Assembly (NCBI RefSeq): GCF_040183065.1
Contig: NC_091123.1
Span: 113,062,821 to 113,126,820 of the forward strand
Reading direction: 5' to 3'
Source: Periplaneta americana
Lineage: Eukaryota; Arthropoda; Insecta; Blattodea; Blattidae
Length of the DNA stretch: 64,000 nt
In this document: positions 44,376 through 56,091 of the stretch, one piece after another
Layout of the letters: every line of letters begins with the position of its first letter
Numbering within the stretch: position 1 is the first letter of the stretch
Made by a program: the position numbers and the translations under genes
The notes under the pieces: generated by a model
The model's database searches: none
What the model saw: only the letters and a program-made list of their open reading frames with translations
Told to the model about the DNA's origin: nothing

Positions 44376-45770
44376 CATTAGTTTCGAAACGCACAGTGGA
44401 AACAATTATGAATCCAGTGTTATGGTTGTGACATGGACTGAACACTTCATTTCCACATTCTTCTTTTTATCAAGAAGGATGTTGGCACTCCTTCATATGT
44501 TAAAGCATAGGGGTACATATCAACGGATATATTCTACAGTCGAGCCGAACAGATTATTAGCTTATTTATAAAAATAACACCTGCTGAACTTGACTACACT
44601 TTTGAAATATTCACAACAACATGAAAAAATTTGTAATCGTAATAATACGAACAAAACAGCTGACAAACACACCGGAAAAACAGATGAACTATGGGTAATT
44701 TGACGGCAATACTAGTACACCTTTTTGGTTCCACCGTTTCACGCTCATGGCCCCAGGTTGGTCAAAATCTGACGTTTCGCGAGAGCCAATAACGTGCAAG
44801 CGCGACGTTGTCAAATCTACAGAGCGACTGATGCGTTCTGCACCGAACTCGTCTGGCGGGAGGGATAGGCGGCCGATATTGAAAACAGGATTTGTTCTCA
44901 ATAACAAAACAGTGCAATACAATAATAAATAACGTATTAAGAAATCATGCCTTTAAACCGATGTTTGCAAGCTCAGAGGAAAAGCCAATGGTGTGTTTTC
45001 GAAGTCATTTAAATTCGTCACTTTTTTAGGTATGTTTCCTATGCGAGACAAACAAATTCTTACCACCCTGTATTTCCACTTCTTGCACTTCTCTGCATAC
45101 ACGTGACACGGTGATACATTTATTGAACATATCTCGGCATTGCCACTTAGAAAAGTTAACATTTTTACGGTTTTCTCCGGACAAATATTTTCTGAAGAAA
45201 TTGTAGCATTAAATATAATTTTCCGAACTTTGTTACTACAGTATATCCACTGGCTCTATTATTTTCACTAGTACTGGCCTTGCTGGATGGCATAATTGAA
45301 TTTTATACTACAAATAAGGAAATAAAGTAATAAACTGATAAGAACACAGAGAAAACGTTTAGTACAAATGAATGATTGATTTCACTCACACAGACACGAT
45401 GCACGTCGAATACCTACACACAACGCAAACAGAAATCGAGCTGGCATTTTCGGCTCCAGCTCCATAATTACTTTTATCTAACACTTATATCGCTGAATGA
45501 ATAAGTACTGTTTACAGTTGGTAGTCTTGGTGCTTCGAAAGGCTTTATCAACAAGCAACTGTGTAAGCATCATTCGTGGAAGACCTTAAAAACCATGAAT
45601 TAGCTGGACACGATTAAGACATATAAAATGCAAACTAGTTGGCTTACAAATGAGATTCTTGTTTCTATATATTTAGAAAAATGCCATTCAACCTAATCAG
45701 ATAGATACCTTGTCGCGAAGAACTTGTCCTTACAAGCGGCGTCAACGAATATCCGTACGCGAAACCCGTT
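44376..45770. other. No recognised feature
   Basis: Short overlapping frames on both strands near 44.7-45.2 kb show no domain I recognise. No repeat structure seen. Confidence 0.4.
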
Positions 45771-45779
45771 GCTGTACAA

Positions 45780-47019
45780 CAGAGGTCTCCAAAAAGCGTA
45801 TCGTCATTCGTGCTCTCGATGCTGCCCGCCGAACACAGTGTGCCGTAAGGCTAGAGAAGGGGGAGAGACTCGTACCTCAAGAGATGGGAGCGGTCAGTGG
45901 GGGCTCGCGGCTACGGTCTGCTTATGTTTACAAATAATAACATCAAAAGAATAAGAAATAGCATACGTTTGTATATTATTTTGACATACTATGAAGCTGG
46001 AGCCCTGCTATTGACACAAGCCATTGCAAATTGAACGTCTTCTGTTCTATGGTGCCTTTAGTGCCTGGAAAAGATCTTCTCCAGTTGTATTTTGTAATTA
46101 CATCTAGAAGACATTCAGACACAGTAAAATGTTCATTAACTCCTCGGATGAAAATGGCTAGGTAAGCTTTGTCATTTCTATCTGTGCTTCCGTCCAATGC
46201 AAGTGAGTAAGCTACAAACTGGTTAATTGTGGTTTCGACTCCAGATTCAATTATATTTACAATCTTGAAATTCCTTCTCTGAACTGTAATTGGAAACAAT
46301 TTAATTTTCTTAAACTTTGACTTTGTTCTGGACACAGTATTTTAGTAACGTCCAGTATGCACGATTTTACAAATGATGCTTATGTAAAGGACTTAATTGA
46401 TTTTCTAATATTCCAAGTTAGAACATAGCTAGCAAGAAGCTTTTTTTGTTTAAGACTGAGGACACGTGTGTGATTTGTGTTTGTATTTTCTTGTTTTATA
46501 TTTATCAAAATATTTGTAGGCCTACGCATTTCACCTAAAATTAAACTAAAAACTATATGTTTGTCAAGCGGAACTGAGTGTAAACGTATTGTACTGATTA
46601 TTATGTATAACCAACAATTATACAGATAGCCCCAAAATAAATTATTTTCACATGTCCAACATGCCTGTAATTGTATGATATTCTTTGTGAAGAGTCGAGT
46701 ATTGTTGTCGCATGTTGAATTTTAACACAACCTTAAGAATTTTCGAACAAATTAAGCATTTCACATTCTCCCCACTAACAGAAAAAAATTCTCTTCCCTT
46801 TCATCCTTGAATGTATTACGTCCATGATTAGAAGACATTGTAAAACGGTGGAACACTCCGACCAACACAATGATAATGGCAGTCCGCCACTGCTCTTCGT
46901 TTGCGCATAAACATTGAGTACAGTACAGGTGGGGATGGGTGAAGCGGAGCGCGCTCATTACGTACTGGCTTCGGTTCCTTTCAGGGGCTTACTCGCGAGT
47001 AGGCTTTTGGAGACGTCCC
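45780..47019 (-). mobile_element. hAT element relic (ZBED/GTF2IRD2-like type)
   Basis: The left end CAGAGGTCTCCAAAAAGC and the right end, reverse-complemented, GGGACGTCTCCAAAAGC are related. The flanking 8-mers CTGTACAA (45772-45779) and TTGTACAA (47020-47027) match 7 of 8. The 1240-bp element encodes a minus-strand transposase remnant and is internally deleted. Confidence 0.75.
45976..46440 (-). pseudogene. hAT transposase fragment, catalytic N-terminal part
   Basis: The minus-strand frame from 46335 gives FKKIKLFPITVQRRN, then FVAYSLALDGSTDRNDKAYL and AIFIRGVNEHFTVSECLLDV. The SLALDESTD-x-x-D-x-AxLxIFIRG pattern, carrying the first catalytic Asp, marks the GTF2IRD2/ZBED-like hAT group. Upstream (46440-46336), in other frames, SFVKSCILDVTKILCPEQSQ precedes it, so a frameshift lies near 46330. 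Only about 150 of an expected 600 or so residues remain. The frame stops at 45976 well before the zinc-binding and dimerisation parts. Confidence 0.75.
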
Positions 47020-47319
47020 TTGTACAAATAAACACGCTGTAAACGTCAGGAGATTTGAACCGCATGTAACTTGCATAACGCGGCATGCAACAGAACCTCT
47101 TGGACACTCACTCATCATCACGATTATTTTTTAAGCTTATTTATACACGCTTTAACATTGTGATCATATCGCGTGTTTAGAATCTGTGGGTATACCAGTA
47201 GACCGTGGTCACTATCGTTGAGTTCCTGTTTCTATTTGTGTTGTAGATTTTCTCTTTTGATTAATGTTTATGATATTGATGATTGAAACGTTGATGAATC
47301 ATGGTATATGTAAATTTCC

Positions 47320-47420
47320 AATCCAGCATTTGCCTTTGTGACTGAGGGAAACCATGAAAAACCCCAGTCAGATTGGCCGGTCACGGCGTTTGAACTCAGG
47401 ACTTCCCGAATGCCACGATT
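47320..47420 (-). repeat. SINE fragment, minus orientation
   Basis: ATTTGCCTTTGTGACTGAGG, AACCCCAGTCAGATTGGCCG and GGACTTCCCGAATGCCACG match the tRNA-proximal body of the SINE at 25.2-25.4 kb. Confidence 0.65.
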
Positions 47421-47613
47421 AATTGTTATTACATTAAAACATAAAATGCATTATTTAAAAATTTTCTATATGAAATTTATACATCTATAATTGGCTACAA
47501 GATGTAAAACGGATTTGACGTTCCGGACTACCATGACAAGAAGATCTAATTTTTAAACACCTAGATGAATATCTGTCGACAACAATAAATCCCAAGGTTA
47601 CGTATGATACAGG

Positions 47614-49760
47614 CGCTAGATGAAGGCGAAGACTACGGATGAATTATGAATGAAGAATGCTGGCGAAGATCACGGATGAATGAAGACGAAGACCACGGAT
47701 TAATGATGAATGTAAGCGAACACAAGATGTATGAAGGAGAAGACCACGAAAGAATGAAGATGAATACCACGAAAAAATGAAGACGAAGACCACGAAAAAA
47801 CGAAGACGAAGACCACGAAAAAATGAAGACGAAGACCACAAAAGAATGAAGACGAAGACCAAGAAAGAATGAAGACGAAGACCACGAAAGAATGAAGACG
47901 AAGACCAGGGATGAATGAAGACAAAGACCACGAAAAAATGAACACGAAGACCACTGATTAGCGATGAATGTAGGCGAAGACGACGGATGTATGAAGACGA
48001 AGACCACGAAAGAATGAAGACGAAGACCACGAAAAAATAAAGAGGAAGACCACGAAAAAATAAAGACGAAGACCACGAAAGAATGAAGATGAAGACCACG
48101 AAAAAATGAAGACGAATACCACGAAAGAATGAAGACGAAGACCACGAAAGAATGAAGACGAAGACCACGAAAGAATGAAGACGAAGACCACGAAAGAATG
48201 AAGACGAAGACCACGAAAGAATGAAGACAAAGACCACGAAAGAATGAAGACGAAGACCACGAAAGAATGAAGACGAAGACCACTGATTAACGATGAATGT
48301 AGGCGAAGACGACGGATGTATGAAGACGAAGACCACGAAAGAATGAAGACGAAGACCACGAAAAAATAAAGACGAAGACTACGAAAGAATGAAGATGAAG
48401 ACCACGAAAGAATGAAGACGAAGACCACGAAAGAATGAAGACGAAGACCACGAAAGAATGAAGACGAAGACCACGAAAAAATGAAGACGAAGACCCCGGA
48501 TTAATTATGAATGTAAGGGAATACGATGGATGTATGAAGATGAACACCACAAAAGAATGGAGATGAAGGCCACGGATTAATGATGAATGTAGGTGAAGAC
48601 AACGGATGTATGAAGACGAAGACCACGAAAAAATGAAGGCGAAACCACGAAAAAAGGGAGACGAAGGCCACGAAAGAATGGAGACGAAGACCACGAAAGA
48701 ATGGAGACGAAGACCACGAAAGAATGGCGACGAAGACCACGAAAGAATGGAGACGAAGACCACGAAAGAATGGAGACGAAGACCTCGAAAGAATGAAGAC
48801 GAAGACCACGAAAGAATGAAGACATAGACCACGAAAGAATGAAGACATAGACCACGAAAGAATGAAGACATAGACCACGAAAGAATGAAGACGAAGACCA
48901 CGAAAGAATGAAGACGAAGACCACGAAAGAATGAAGACGAAGACCACGAAAGAATGAAGACAAAGACCACGAAAGAATGAAGACGAAGACCCCGGATTAA
49001 TTATGAATGTAAGGGAAGACGATGGATGTATGAAGATGAATACCACAAAAGAATGAAGATGAAGACCATGGATTAATGATGAATGTAGGCGAAGACAACG
49101 GATGTATGAAGACGAAGACCACGAAAGAATGAAGAGAAAGACCACGGATGAATGAAGACGAAGACCAGGATATAATGAAGACGAAGACCACGAAAAAATG
49201 AAGACGAAGACCACGAAAGAATGAAGACGAAGACCACGAAAGAATGAAGACGAAGACCACGGATGAATGTAGACGAAGACCAGGATATAATGAAGACGAT
49301 GACCACGGAGGAATGAAGACGAAGACTACGGATGAATGAAGACGAGGACCACGGGTGAATGAAGACGAGGACCACGGGTGAATGAAGACGAGGACCACGG
49401 GTGAATGAAGACGAGGACAACGTACGAATGAAGACGAGGACAACGTACGAATGAAGACGAAGACAACGTACGAATGAAGACGAATACCACGCGTGAATGA
49501 AGATTAAGACCACGGATGAATCTAGAAGAAGACCACGGATGACTCAAGAAGACCATGAGTGAATGAAGACGAAGATCACGAATGAATGAAGAAGATCACG
49601 AATGAATGAAGACAAACAGCACGAAAAAATGAAGACGAAGACCACGGAAGGATGAAGACGAAGACCATGGATGAATGAAGACGAAGACCACGGGTGAACG
49701 GAGACGAAGACCAAGGACGAAAGATGAAAAATATAAATAAAAGAATGACGAAGATTACGA
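47614..49760. repeat. 23-bp minisatellite array, about 2.1 kb
   Basis: The consensus unit is GAATGAAGACGAAGACC plus ACGAAA (23 bp), about 90 copies. Variants replace ACGAAAGAAT by ACGGATGAAT. Blocks with TTAATGATGAATGTAGGCG and GACGGATGTATGAAG recur at intervals of several hundred bases (47.7, 47.95, 48.28, 48.5-48.6 and 49.0-49.1 kb), giving a higher-order repeat. The pair at 48.5 and 49.0 kb is about 495 bp apart. 23 is not a multiple of 3 and the unit lacks minus-strand stops, so all three minus frames stay open for up to 237 codons and encode the same 23-residue repeat. These frames are a by-product of the repeat, not evidence of genes. Confidence 0.97.
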
Positions 49761-49989
49761 AATATGGTAACTATGCATAATTTTGAAGAAAATTACGATA
49801 GTGGTAATGAAGGATCAAAATGAATGATTTTATCCATTATTATTTGATGGCGCTGTATCGACTGCCTGAATATCAATTCATGCCTGAATATTGGTGAAAG
49901 CAAGATGTTATTTTGGTGAATAACTCCAAGGATTTATCACGAAGTACCTGATATTCATCTTAGTTAAGGAAAATTCTGGGAAAAAAATA

Positions 49990-50085
49990 TAACAAAACAA
50001 GTAGCTGAAGAGCGATTCGAACCCATGACCGAGCACAGCCTCAAGCGTGAGTACAAAAAAAGTCCTATACTACTACACTGGCCCA
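49990..50085 (-). repeat. tRNA-like SINE head, degenerate
   Basis: On the minus strand, CATGGGTTCGAATCGCTC gives a B box, and a weak A-box-like TAGTAGTATAGGAC lies about 55 bp upstream. No clear SINE body follows. Confidence 0.4.
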
Positions 50086-50754
50086 TGATTTCCATGAATG
50101 ATGATGAAATCTCCGCTTTGCTAATGTACAATAACGGAGTCATAAAGGAGGAACTGCTTATAGCATTGTTTAACATAAACATAGGCGAAAGTAAAATATA
50201 ATTTTCGTATGTTAGCAGACGACAATTTATAACAATTAATATAAAATAAATTTCTTTGTGCAATGATTAATGTCGAGACATTTCAACCTATTTCCACGAT
50301 ACCCGCAAGTTGCACCAGAAATAAAAACGAGCGATCGGGAAAATGCGCAGAGTTCTTAAATTTCTTCCTTGAATTATTGTCTGCAAGATAAGATATTCAA
50401 AAAAGATTGAAACTCTGCAGTGGAGGAAATGCTGGGTTGTCAGTCGGAGCCTAGGAGACGTCCGAGTGATTTACTGTTCAATAACGAGCCAAGTTTCTAG
50501 TGATTTTCCATTAATTTTTATTCGCAAACTAACGTTCAGATGTCATGATTTCTTCTCTCTTCTCTCGTTTGCAGTATAATGACGTACTCTAACGTTCAAA
50601 ACGCTACTTTCATGTAAAAAAAAAAAAAAAATATTTTTCTGTGTTCATCATAATAAATGAATACATTTCATTTCTGACAAACTATCATGTAACAGAGACA
50701 ATATGTTGCTACGATATATTACAAAAATAAATATGACATCCTTGAAAATATTAC

Positions 50755-50960
50755 AGGCGTAGCTCAGAGCTATTGAGCTTGAGATTTTATCTGATGCTGA
50801 GATCATGGCGTGGGTTCGAATTATACTTGAGATGAATATTCAGTTGGAATTTTTCCGAGGTTTTAGTCCACAGTAAGGCGAATATCAGGCAATTCATTTG
50901 CGAATCGTATCCCATCTCGCTGTCGCCAATTCTGCTAGGATTGTTAAAAAAAATAGATTA
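50755..50960 (+). repeat. tRNA-derived SINE, plus orientation
   Basis: The head GGCGTAGCTCAGAGCTATTG (A box) is followed by GCGTGGGTTCGAATTATAC (B box). The body has TTTTTCCGAGGTTTTAGTCC and GTAAGGCGAATATCAGGC and ends in an A-rich stretch near 50955. Confidence 0.8.
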
Positions 50961-50964
50961 AAAG

Positions 50965-52000
50965 CCATCCCTAAAGCTCAAGGTGAGTAAGGTGACGCAG
51001 AATTTACCAATACGCACTGTTAATCATACCACGTAAATGTGTAATCCGTCCTCACAATTTTTGCCATATTTTTGATCTTGTGACGCTGGCTTCGCAAACC
51101 ATAAGTATTATACCTATCATAAAACAGCGTATACATTTCATTTTGGTTGCTAGTTAGATGATCTTGACAGAACTTGGGTGCCGCATATATGCCTCAAAAC
51201 TTTCTATACCGGTCTTTTGATATACTCTTTAGGAGACCGTCCTGTGTCATTTGCTTAATAAATCGGGAACGAGAACCAGAACGAGAAATGGAAACGGAGG
51301 ACGTAAAATTGAAGAGTTTTGATTCACAATAAACCGAGAACGGAAACAGCTATGCAGATCGATATGTATGTCAATAACGATATGTAAAGTCGATATTACG
51401 CATTCTGATGTTATATGTGTATAATTGATCAATGAATTTCTCTCATTAGAACAAACCAGCCTAAATAAACACGGGGTTAACCAACTTCAGAGTTTAAGAA
51501 TTCAATTGAAGTGGCAATCTGGTCACACATACACGTAGCATATAAGTATATTGAAAGTGATTCTACCGAATTTACGAGTTAGTCAGAAACGATGCATGAA
51601 GAAGAAATTATGTCATGGACTCCTTGCTACAAAATATACCACGATCAAATAGCTTTATCATTGCAACAGAATGAATCTAGTATGCTGTGATTGAAAACGA
51701 GAACGGCAATTGAAATTTGGGCAACCTCATGTTCCCGTTCCTGGCCTCCGGCAAGCTTCTCGTTAATTGTGAATGCTCACATTTAAATATACACATTTTA
51801 ACAATATTTCCATCCTCGTTCTCCTTCTGGTTCTAGTTTCCGGTTTATTGTGAACCAGCCTTTACTGACGACTGTTATTTTACATTATTTAACATATCCA
51901 AAGTTTAACCAGTAAGAGAAAAAGGCTATAATCTATCCAAATACAACTTTGTAATTCGTCTTGTGTTCCAAATTGATAAGTTTCCTGTCCCCGAATGATA
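50965..52000. other. No recognised feature
   Basis: Repeated phrases of the type ACGAGAACGG and GAACCAGAACGAGAA appear near 51265-51300 and 51690-51850, partly in opposite orientation, suggesting an unclassified old repeat. No gene. Confidence 0.4.
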
Positions 52001-52010
52001 TTCCCTAGAG

Positions 52011-52150
52011 CAGCAGTCATCAGACAATGCCCAGGTGTGCATTCGTGGCTGTTGGTGGATTTGTTGTCTCTCTATCTCTTGTGCACGACGGAGCATATTT
52101 CCTTACCATCTATGCACTCTACCCATTTCACAGAGTGCTGACGACCACTG
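52011..52150. mobile_element. hAT-type MITE with perfect 8-bp TSD
   Basis: The left end is CAGCAGTCATCAG; the right, reverse-complemented, is CAGTGGTCGTCAGC. CCCTAGAG is duplicated at 52003-52010 and 52151-52158. The 140-bp element is related to 21377-21537 and sits at the start of a decayed coding region. Confidence 0.87.
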
Positions 52151-52159
52151 CCCTAGAGT

Positions 52160-53260
52160 CGGAAGATGGACTCAGCGATCCTGATATACTAAAATGTAAT
52201 GATTCTGTTCTACCAGGACAATATACATCAAAAGATTCCGATTTTCTTCCTAGGAGTAATTCCACATAATCATGCAGAATTTACTCAGAATGAGTTAAAT
52301 GACCTTATGAGAGATCTGGAACTTCCAAAGCCAAGGCAGATATTAGCCTCCAGACCAGCAGCGGAAATCAGCCTACTAGCCAAAATTTTTAAGTGTCAAC
52401 ATTTCGTGTTCGTTAAAAACCTTCGAAGAAATATTTTTTCAGATGATGGCGATATTGTATTTTGCTGTGATGTGTGGTTTAATGGTACCTCTCTATATTA
52501 AGTAGGTCTACATCTCTGAGAAATAGAGATTCTTCATAGACGCAAGTAAGTTAAGTCTCAAAGCAGTTACTCCAAACGGCATTAAGGAGCCGTCATTTTC
52601 TGTCCAAAGGAATCTACGACAATCTAAAATCCTCACTCCTGTAACCCATTATAATGATTATTACTGAAAATTAAGTGAACTTCATTAAGGCTACACAAAA
52701 TATTGTTGTTTCCTATGGGAATGGAATAGCAGAGATAGAACTTTTCATTGCAAAAATTGCCCTTTACATCAAATGGAACGTGGAAAAAATCATATTCAAC
52801 GAGGGCAATTTGTATAATATGCAAAAATGTTAATCTCATCTCTTTGTATCAAACTTAGTCTTTTGGAAATCTCACGTTAAGCTTTGGGTCGAAATGGACT
52901 AGCATTTAAATATCTGCTTACGAAGTTCTCCAGGATAACTGAAGCAAATGTCGAAGAGAATGTTTTCATAAGTCAACAAAATCGCGAAATTTTCTAGAAT
53001 GATGACTTCTTGCAGCAGTTAGGTATGTTAGGAAAGAGCTTGGATTACAATCCAAGATGTGAATACCAAATCTTCGGAAAGAAAAGAGCAGCTAATTACC
53101 GTACAAGGTGCTTATGAGAAGATTGTTGACATCATACCTTAAAATGGGTTGTAACATGTCCCATAAATTACTCTTTTTGGATTCCTAACTATAATATTTC
53201 CCTGAAAATTGTGGAGCAGTGAGTGACGAATATGGCGAGCATTTTTCATAACCTCATTTT
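52160..53260 (+). pseudogene. Decayed copy of an unnamed repetitive arthropod protein
   Basis: Ordered frame pieces on the + strand: FTQNELNDLMRDLELPK (near 52271), NREFFIDASKLSLKAV (near 52520), GYTKYCCFLWEWNSRDR (near 52690), the C-terminal LHIKL-like CIKLSLLEISR block and FKYLLTKFSRITEANVEE (near 52900), and CGAVSDE-like VEQ-VTNMAS near 53215. I recall this order, an ELxDLxRDLxL start, IDxSKxSLKAVLLHNG, GYTKYCCFLCEWDSR and KAMDxxGxxFxYL, from many arthropod repeat-derived hypothetical proteins, without a family name or function. Conserved Cys residues in YCCFLCEW suggest a metal-binding site; this is inference. Many stops and frame changes occur. The MITE at 52011-52150 interrupts its beginning. 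Confidence 0.5.
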
Positions 53261-53289
53261 ATATGATGGCGTACAAATGACAATGAGCT

Positions 53290-54145
53290 CTCACTGTACA
53301 CATAAAAAATCCGGATAAATTTCCTTTCCGAACAACTCTTAAAAAAAATAACTATTTAATCACCAACTGATACTCAATTTTGTTAAAATTCAATTCTTAA
53401 TTTGAAATGATTTCTTTAAACATTCAAAATATAGAACCGGCTGAAATTTTATCATTAAACATGAAGTAATAATATTAAACTTCATATTTCTTTATACGGT
53501 CACAGCAATCGGTTTTATTTGTTACAAAAGTCTAAAGCTAAAATATAATATGGCAATGACCCTTAGTATCTCTGCCTAATAATCTTAATTACTAGTAATC
53601 TTAAAACTGAAATATGGATATAAAATTTCCAGCTATGAACAATCCCGCACGAACTGTATCAACTTCACAAAATTCTTGGTACTTACATAAGGCAAGGACG
53701 TTCTATTACACTTAATGGTCACTGAATAATATTAAAACCTCTCAGGAACAGGAAACAGCAAAAGGAAACGCAATAAAAGGAGAAAGGCACTGGCATAAAA
53801 TCAAAACAAGAAGACAGTTCAAAGGAAATTACAAGCTGATGCGGCCCAGAGACTATATTTTAAATTACACCAAGTAACCAATTAGGGTAACTCACGTCAC
53901 GAGACAATCTCAAAGCGGCTATTCATTCATTCTACCTGCAGTGCAAAGAGCGAAGGAAAAAATCCGAATAAATTTGCTCACGATCCTTTTATTAAAATTT
54001 CCATATCCATAAAGAGGAAAGAATAAAAATACAACATGAAACCAGACCTGCCTATTAATATACCACCACGCTACAAGGCACCGTATTGTGCGGCTATGAA
54101 GTTTCCATTCTTTCGACAAGATTATCCAACTTTAGTGGTGCGAAT
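53290..54145. other. No recognised feature
   Basis: AT-rich DNA before the LINE. No coding motif. Confidence 0.4.
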
Positions 54146-54149
54146 ATTA

Positions 54150-55305
54150 AATTTATTAACAGTATTATTCCGGCTAATGATCAGATTTTTTGTATTCGAC
54201 AGATATTGGAGAAAAAATTGGACTAAAAGGGAACAGAATATCAGTTATTCATAGATTTCAAAAAGGCATATGACTCGGTTAAGAGAGAAGTTTTATATAA
54301 TATTCCTACTAAATTTGGTATTCCCAAGAAACTAGTTCGATTAATTAAAATATGTCTCAGTGAAACTTACAGCAGACTCCGTACAAGCCAGTTTCTGTCT
54401 GACGCTTTTCCAATTCACTGCAGGCTAAAGCAAGAAGATGCACTATCATCTTTACTTTTTAACTTTATCTGGAATATGTCATTAGGAAAGTTCAGGAAAA
54501 CAGGGAGGATTTGGAAATGAACGGGTTACATCAGGTGCTTGTTTATGCGGACGATGTCAATATGTTAGGACAAAAACCACAAACTATTAGGAAAAACATG
54601 GGCATTTTACTTGAAGCAAGTAAGGGACAGGATTGGAAGTAAATACTAAAACAATAAAGTATATGATTATGTCTCGTGACCAGAACATAGTAACAAATGG
54701 AAATATAATTGCAAATGTATGCTTTGAAAAGGTGGAAAAATTCGAGTAACTTAGAGCAACAGTAACAAATATAAATGACACTCGAGAGGAAATTAAACCC
54801 AGAATAAATATGGGAAATGCCTGTTATTATTCGGTTGAGAAGCTTGTATTATCCAGTCTACTCTCGAAAAATCTGAAAGTTAAAATTTATAAAACAGTTA
54901 TATTTCCGGTTGTTCTGTATGGTTGTAAAACTTGGACTCTCACTTGCAGAGAGGAATAAAGGTTAAGGATTTCTGAGAATAAGGTGCTTAGAAAAGTATT
55001 TGGGACTAAGAGGAATGAGTTACAGGAGAATGGTGAAAGTTATTCACGTTTGACATACGCAGGGCATGTAACACGCATGCTTGAATCTAGAACTGCATAT
55101 AGAATGTTAGTTGGAAGACCTGAGGGGAAAAGACCTTCGGGGAGGAAAAGGCGTAAATGGAAGGATAATATTAAAGTAGATTTGAGGAAGGTGGGATATG
55201 ATGGTAGGGAATGAATTAATCTTACTCGGGATAGGGATCGATCGCGGACTTATGTGAAGGCGGCAATGAACCTCCGAGTTTCTCAAAAGCCATTTGTAAG
55301 TACGT
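54150..55305 (+). pseudogene. 5'-truncated LINE: RT core through C-terminus
   Basis: Pieces in order: DQIFCIRQILEKK (frame-shifted near 54190), FIDFKKAYDSVKREVLYNI (RT motif A with catalytic Asp, near 54255), GIPKKLVRLIKICLSETYS, LKQEDALSSLLFNF (motif B region), and VYADDVNML (catalytic YADD, near 54540). Then follow VEKFE-L-ATVTN, INMGNACYYSVEKL, TVIFPVVLYGCKTWTLT, LRKVFGTKRNE, YAGHVTRM, GRPEGKRPSGRKRRKW and AAMNLRV. This is the C-terminal two thirds of a LINE ORF2, same family as 35626-36305. At least five frame changes or stops make it inactive. The HDR/GRP-rich tail ends near 55305. Confidence 0.87.
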
Positions 55306-55309
55306 AATT

Positions 55310-56088
55310 ATGTATTATTCCAGCATTGTGTACTACAGGCGTCGCGGCATATGTATAACATTTCGTAGTTCAAAATATTTTTTACAAAAACATCATTTAA
55401 AAATGAATCATCTAAATTAAATGTCCTCATATAAACTCTAAGGATAAATACATATGTCCTCGCCGTTGCACTTTGAATTTAACTTGATTTGTTCTGAAAC
55501 TCAGCTACGATGCAAGAAAGTCCTATCAGCGATATGCAGAATAACAATCTAAGCGAATTTGTGAAGATATTAATATAGGAGGCTTTAAAAAATTTTTTCA
55601 ATACCTCATTTTTGTATCTTTTTTAACTTATTAAAATGAAGCATGAATACCATGATACTAACAACCAAATGCGTCAGAAGTGCACTTGAAGCCATGAAAT
55701 GCAAAACAGCACATGTCATTCTTGTATGGGCAATTTTTTTAAAGTGAAACCTCTTTAGACAGTGTATAAGTTGAACGCCGTGAAACAAAATATACCGAAA
55801 TCAGGAGACGAACAAAAGTATGGCGTGAAACAAAGCTTGTAAATGAACAGCATAAAACTCAGATAAAAGCGAAATGGATAGACTGAAATGAGTGTGAGAA
55901 TGTAGGGTGAAGAAAAACGCATTTTCTAACCTCTCTTCTGCAGTTCAGTTAAAAAGAGTCAAGAATTTAGTTGATGTTTGTACACCGCCAAGTATCAAGG
56001 GGTGAAAATACTTATATAAATGTTATCAGTGATTTAAAATTAAATCTTACTTCATCTTGTAAAACTTTAAATGAAAAGTGTGCTTCAA
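55310..56088. other. No recognised feature
   Basis: No gene or repeat terminus recognised. Confidence 0.4.
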
Positions 56089-56091
56089 ATA

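Noticed and set aside
44689-44932. Overlapping opposite frames near 44.7-44.9 kb as a gene
   Set aside because: No domain, no splice structure and no neighbouring exon; mutual overlap on both strands points to chance.
47633-49556. Several long minus-strand open frames of up to 237 codons
   Set aside because: They are translations of a 23-bp minisatellite lacking minus-strand stops in any frame; the same peptide appears in all three frames, so they are not evidence of genes.
47614-49760. CRISPR-like repeat array
   Set aside because: Units are directly tandem without unique spacers, and the genome context is eukaryotic.
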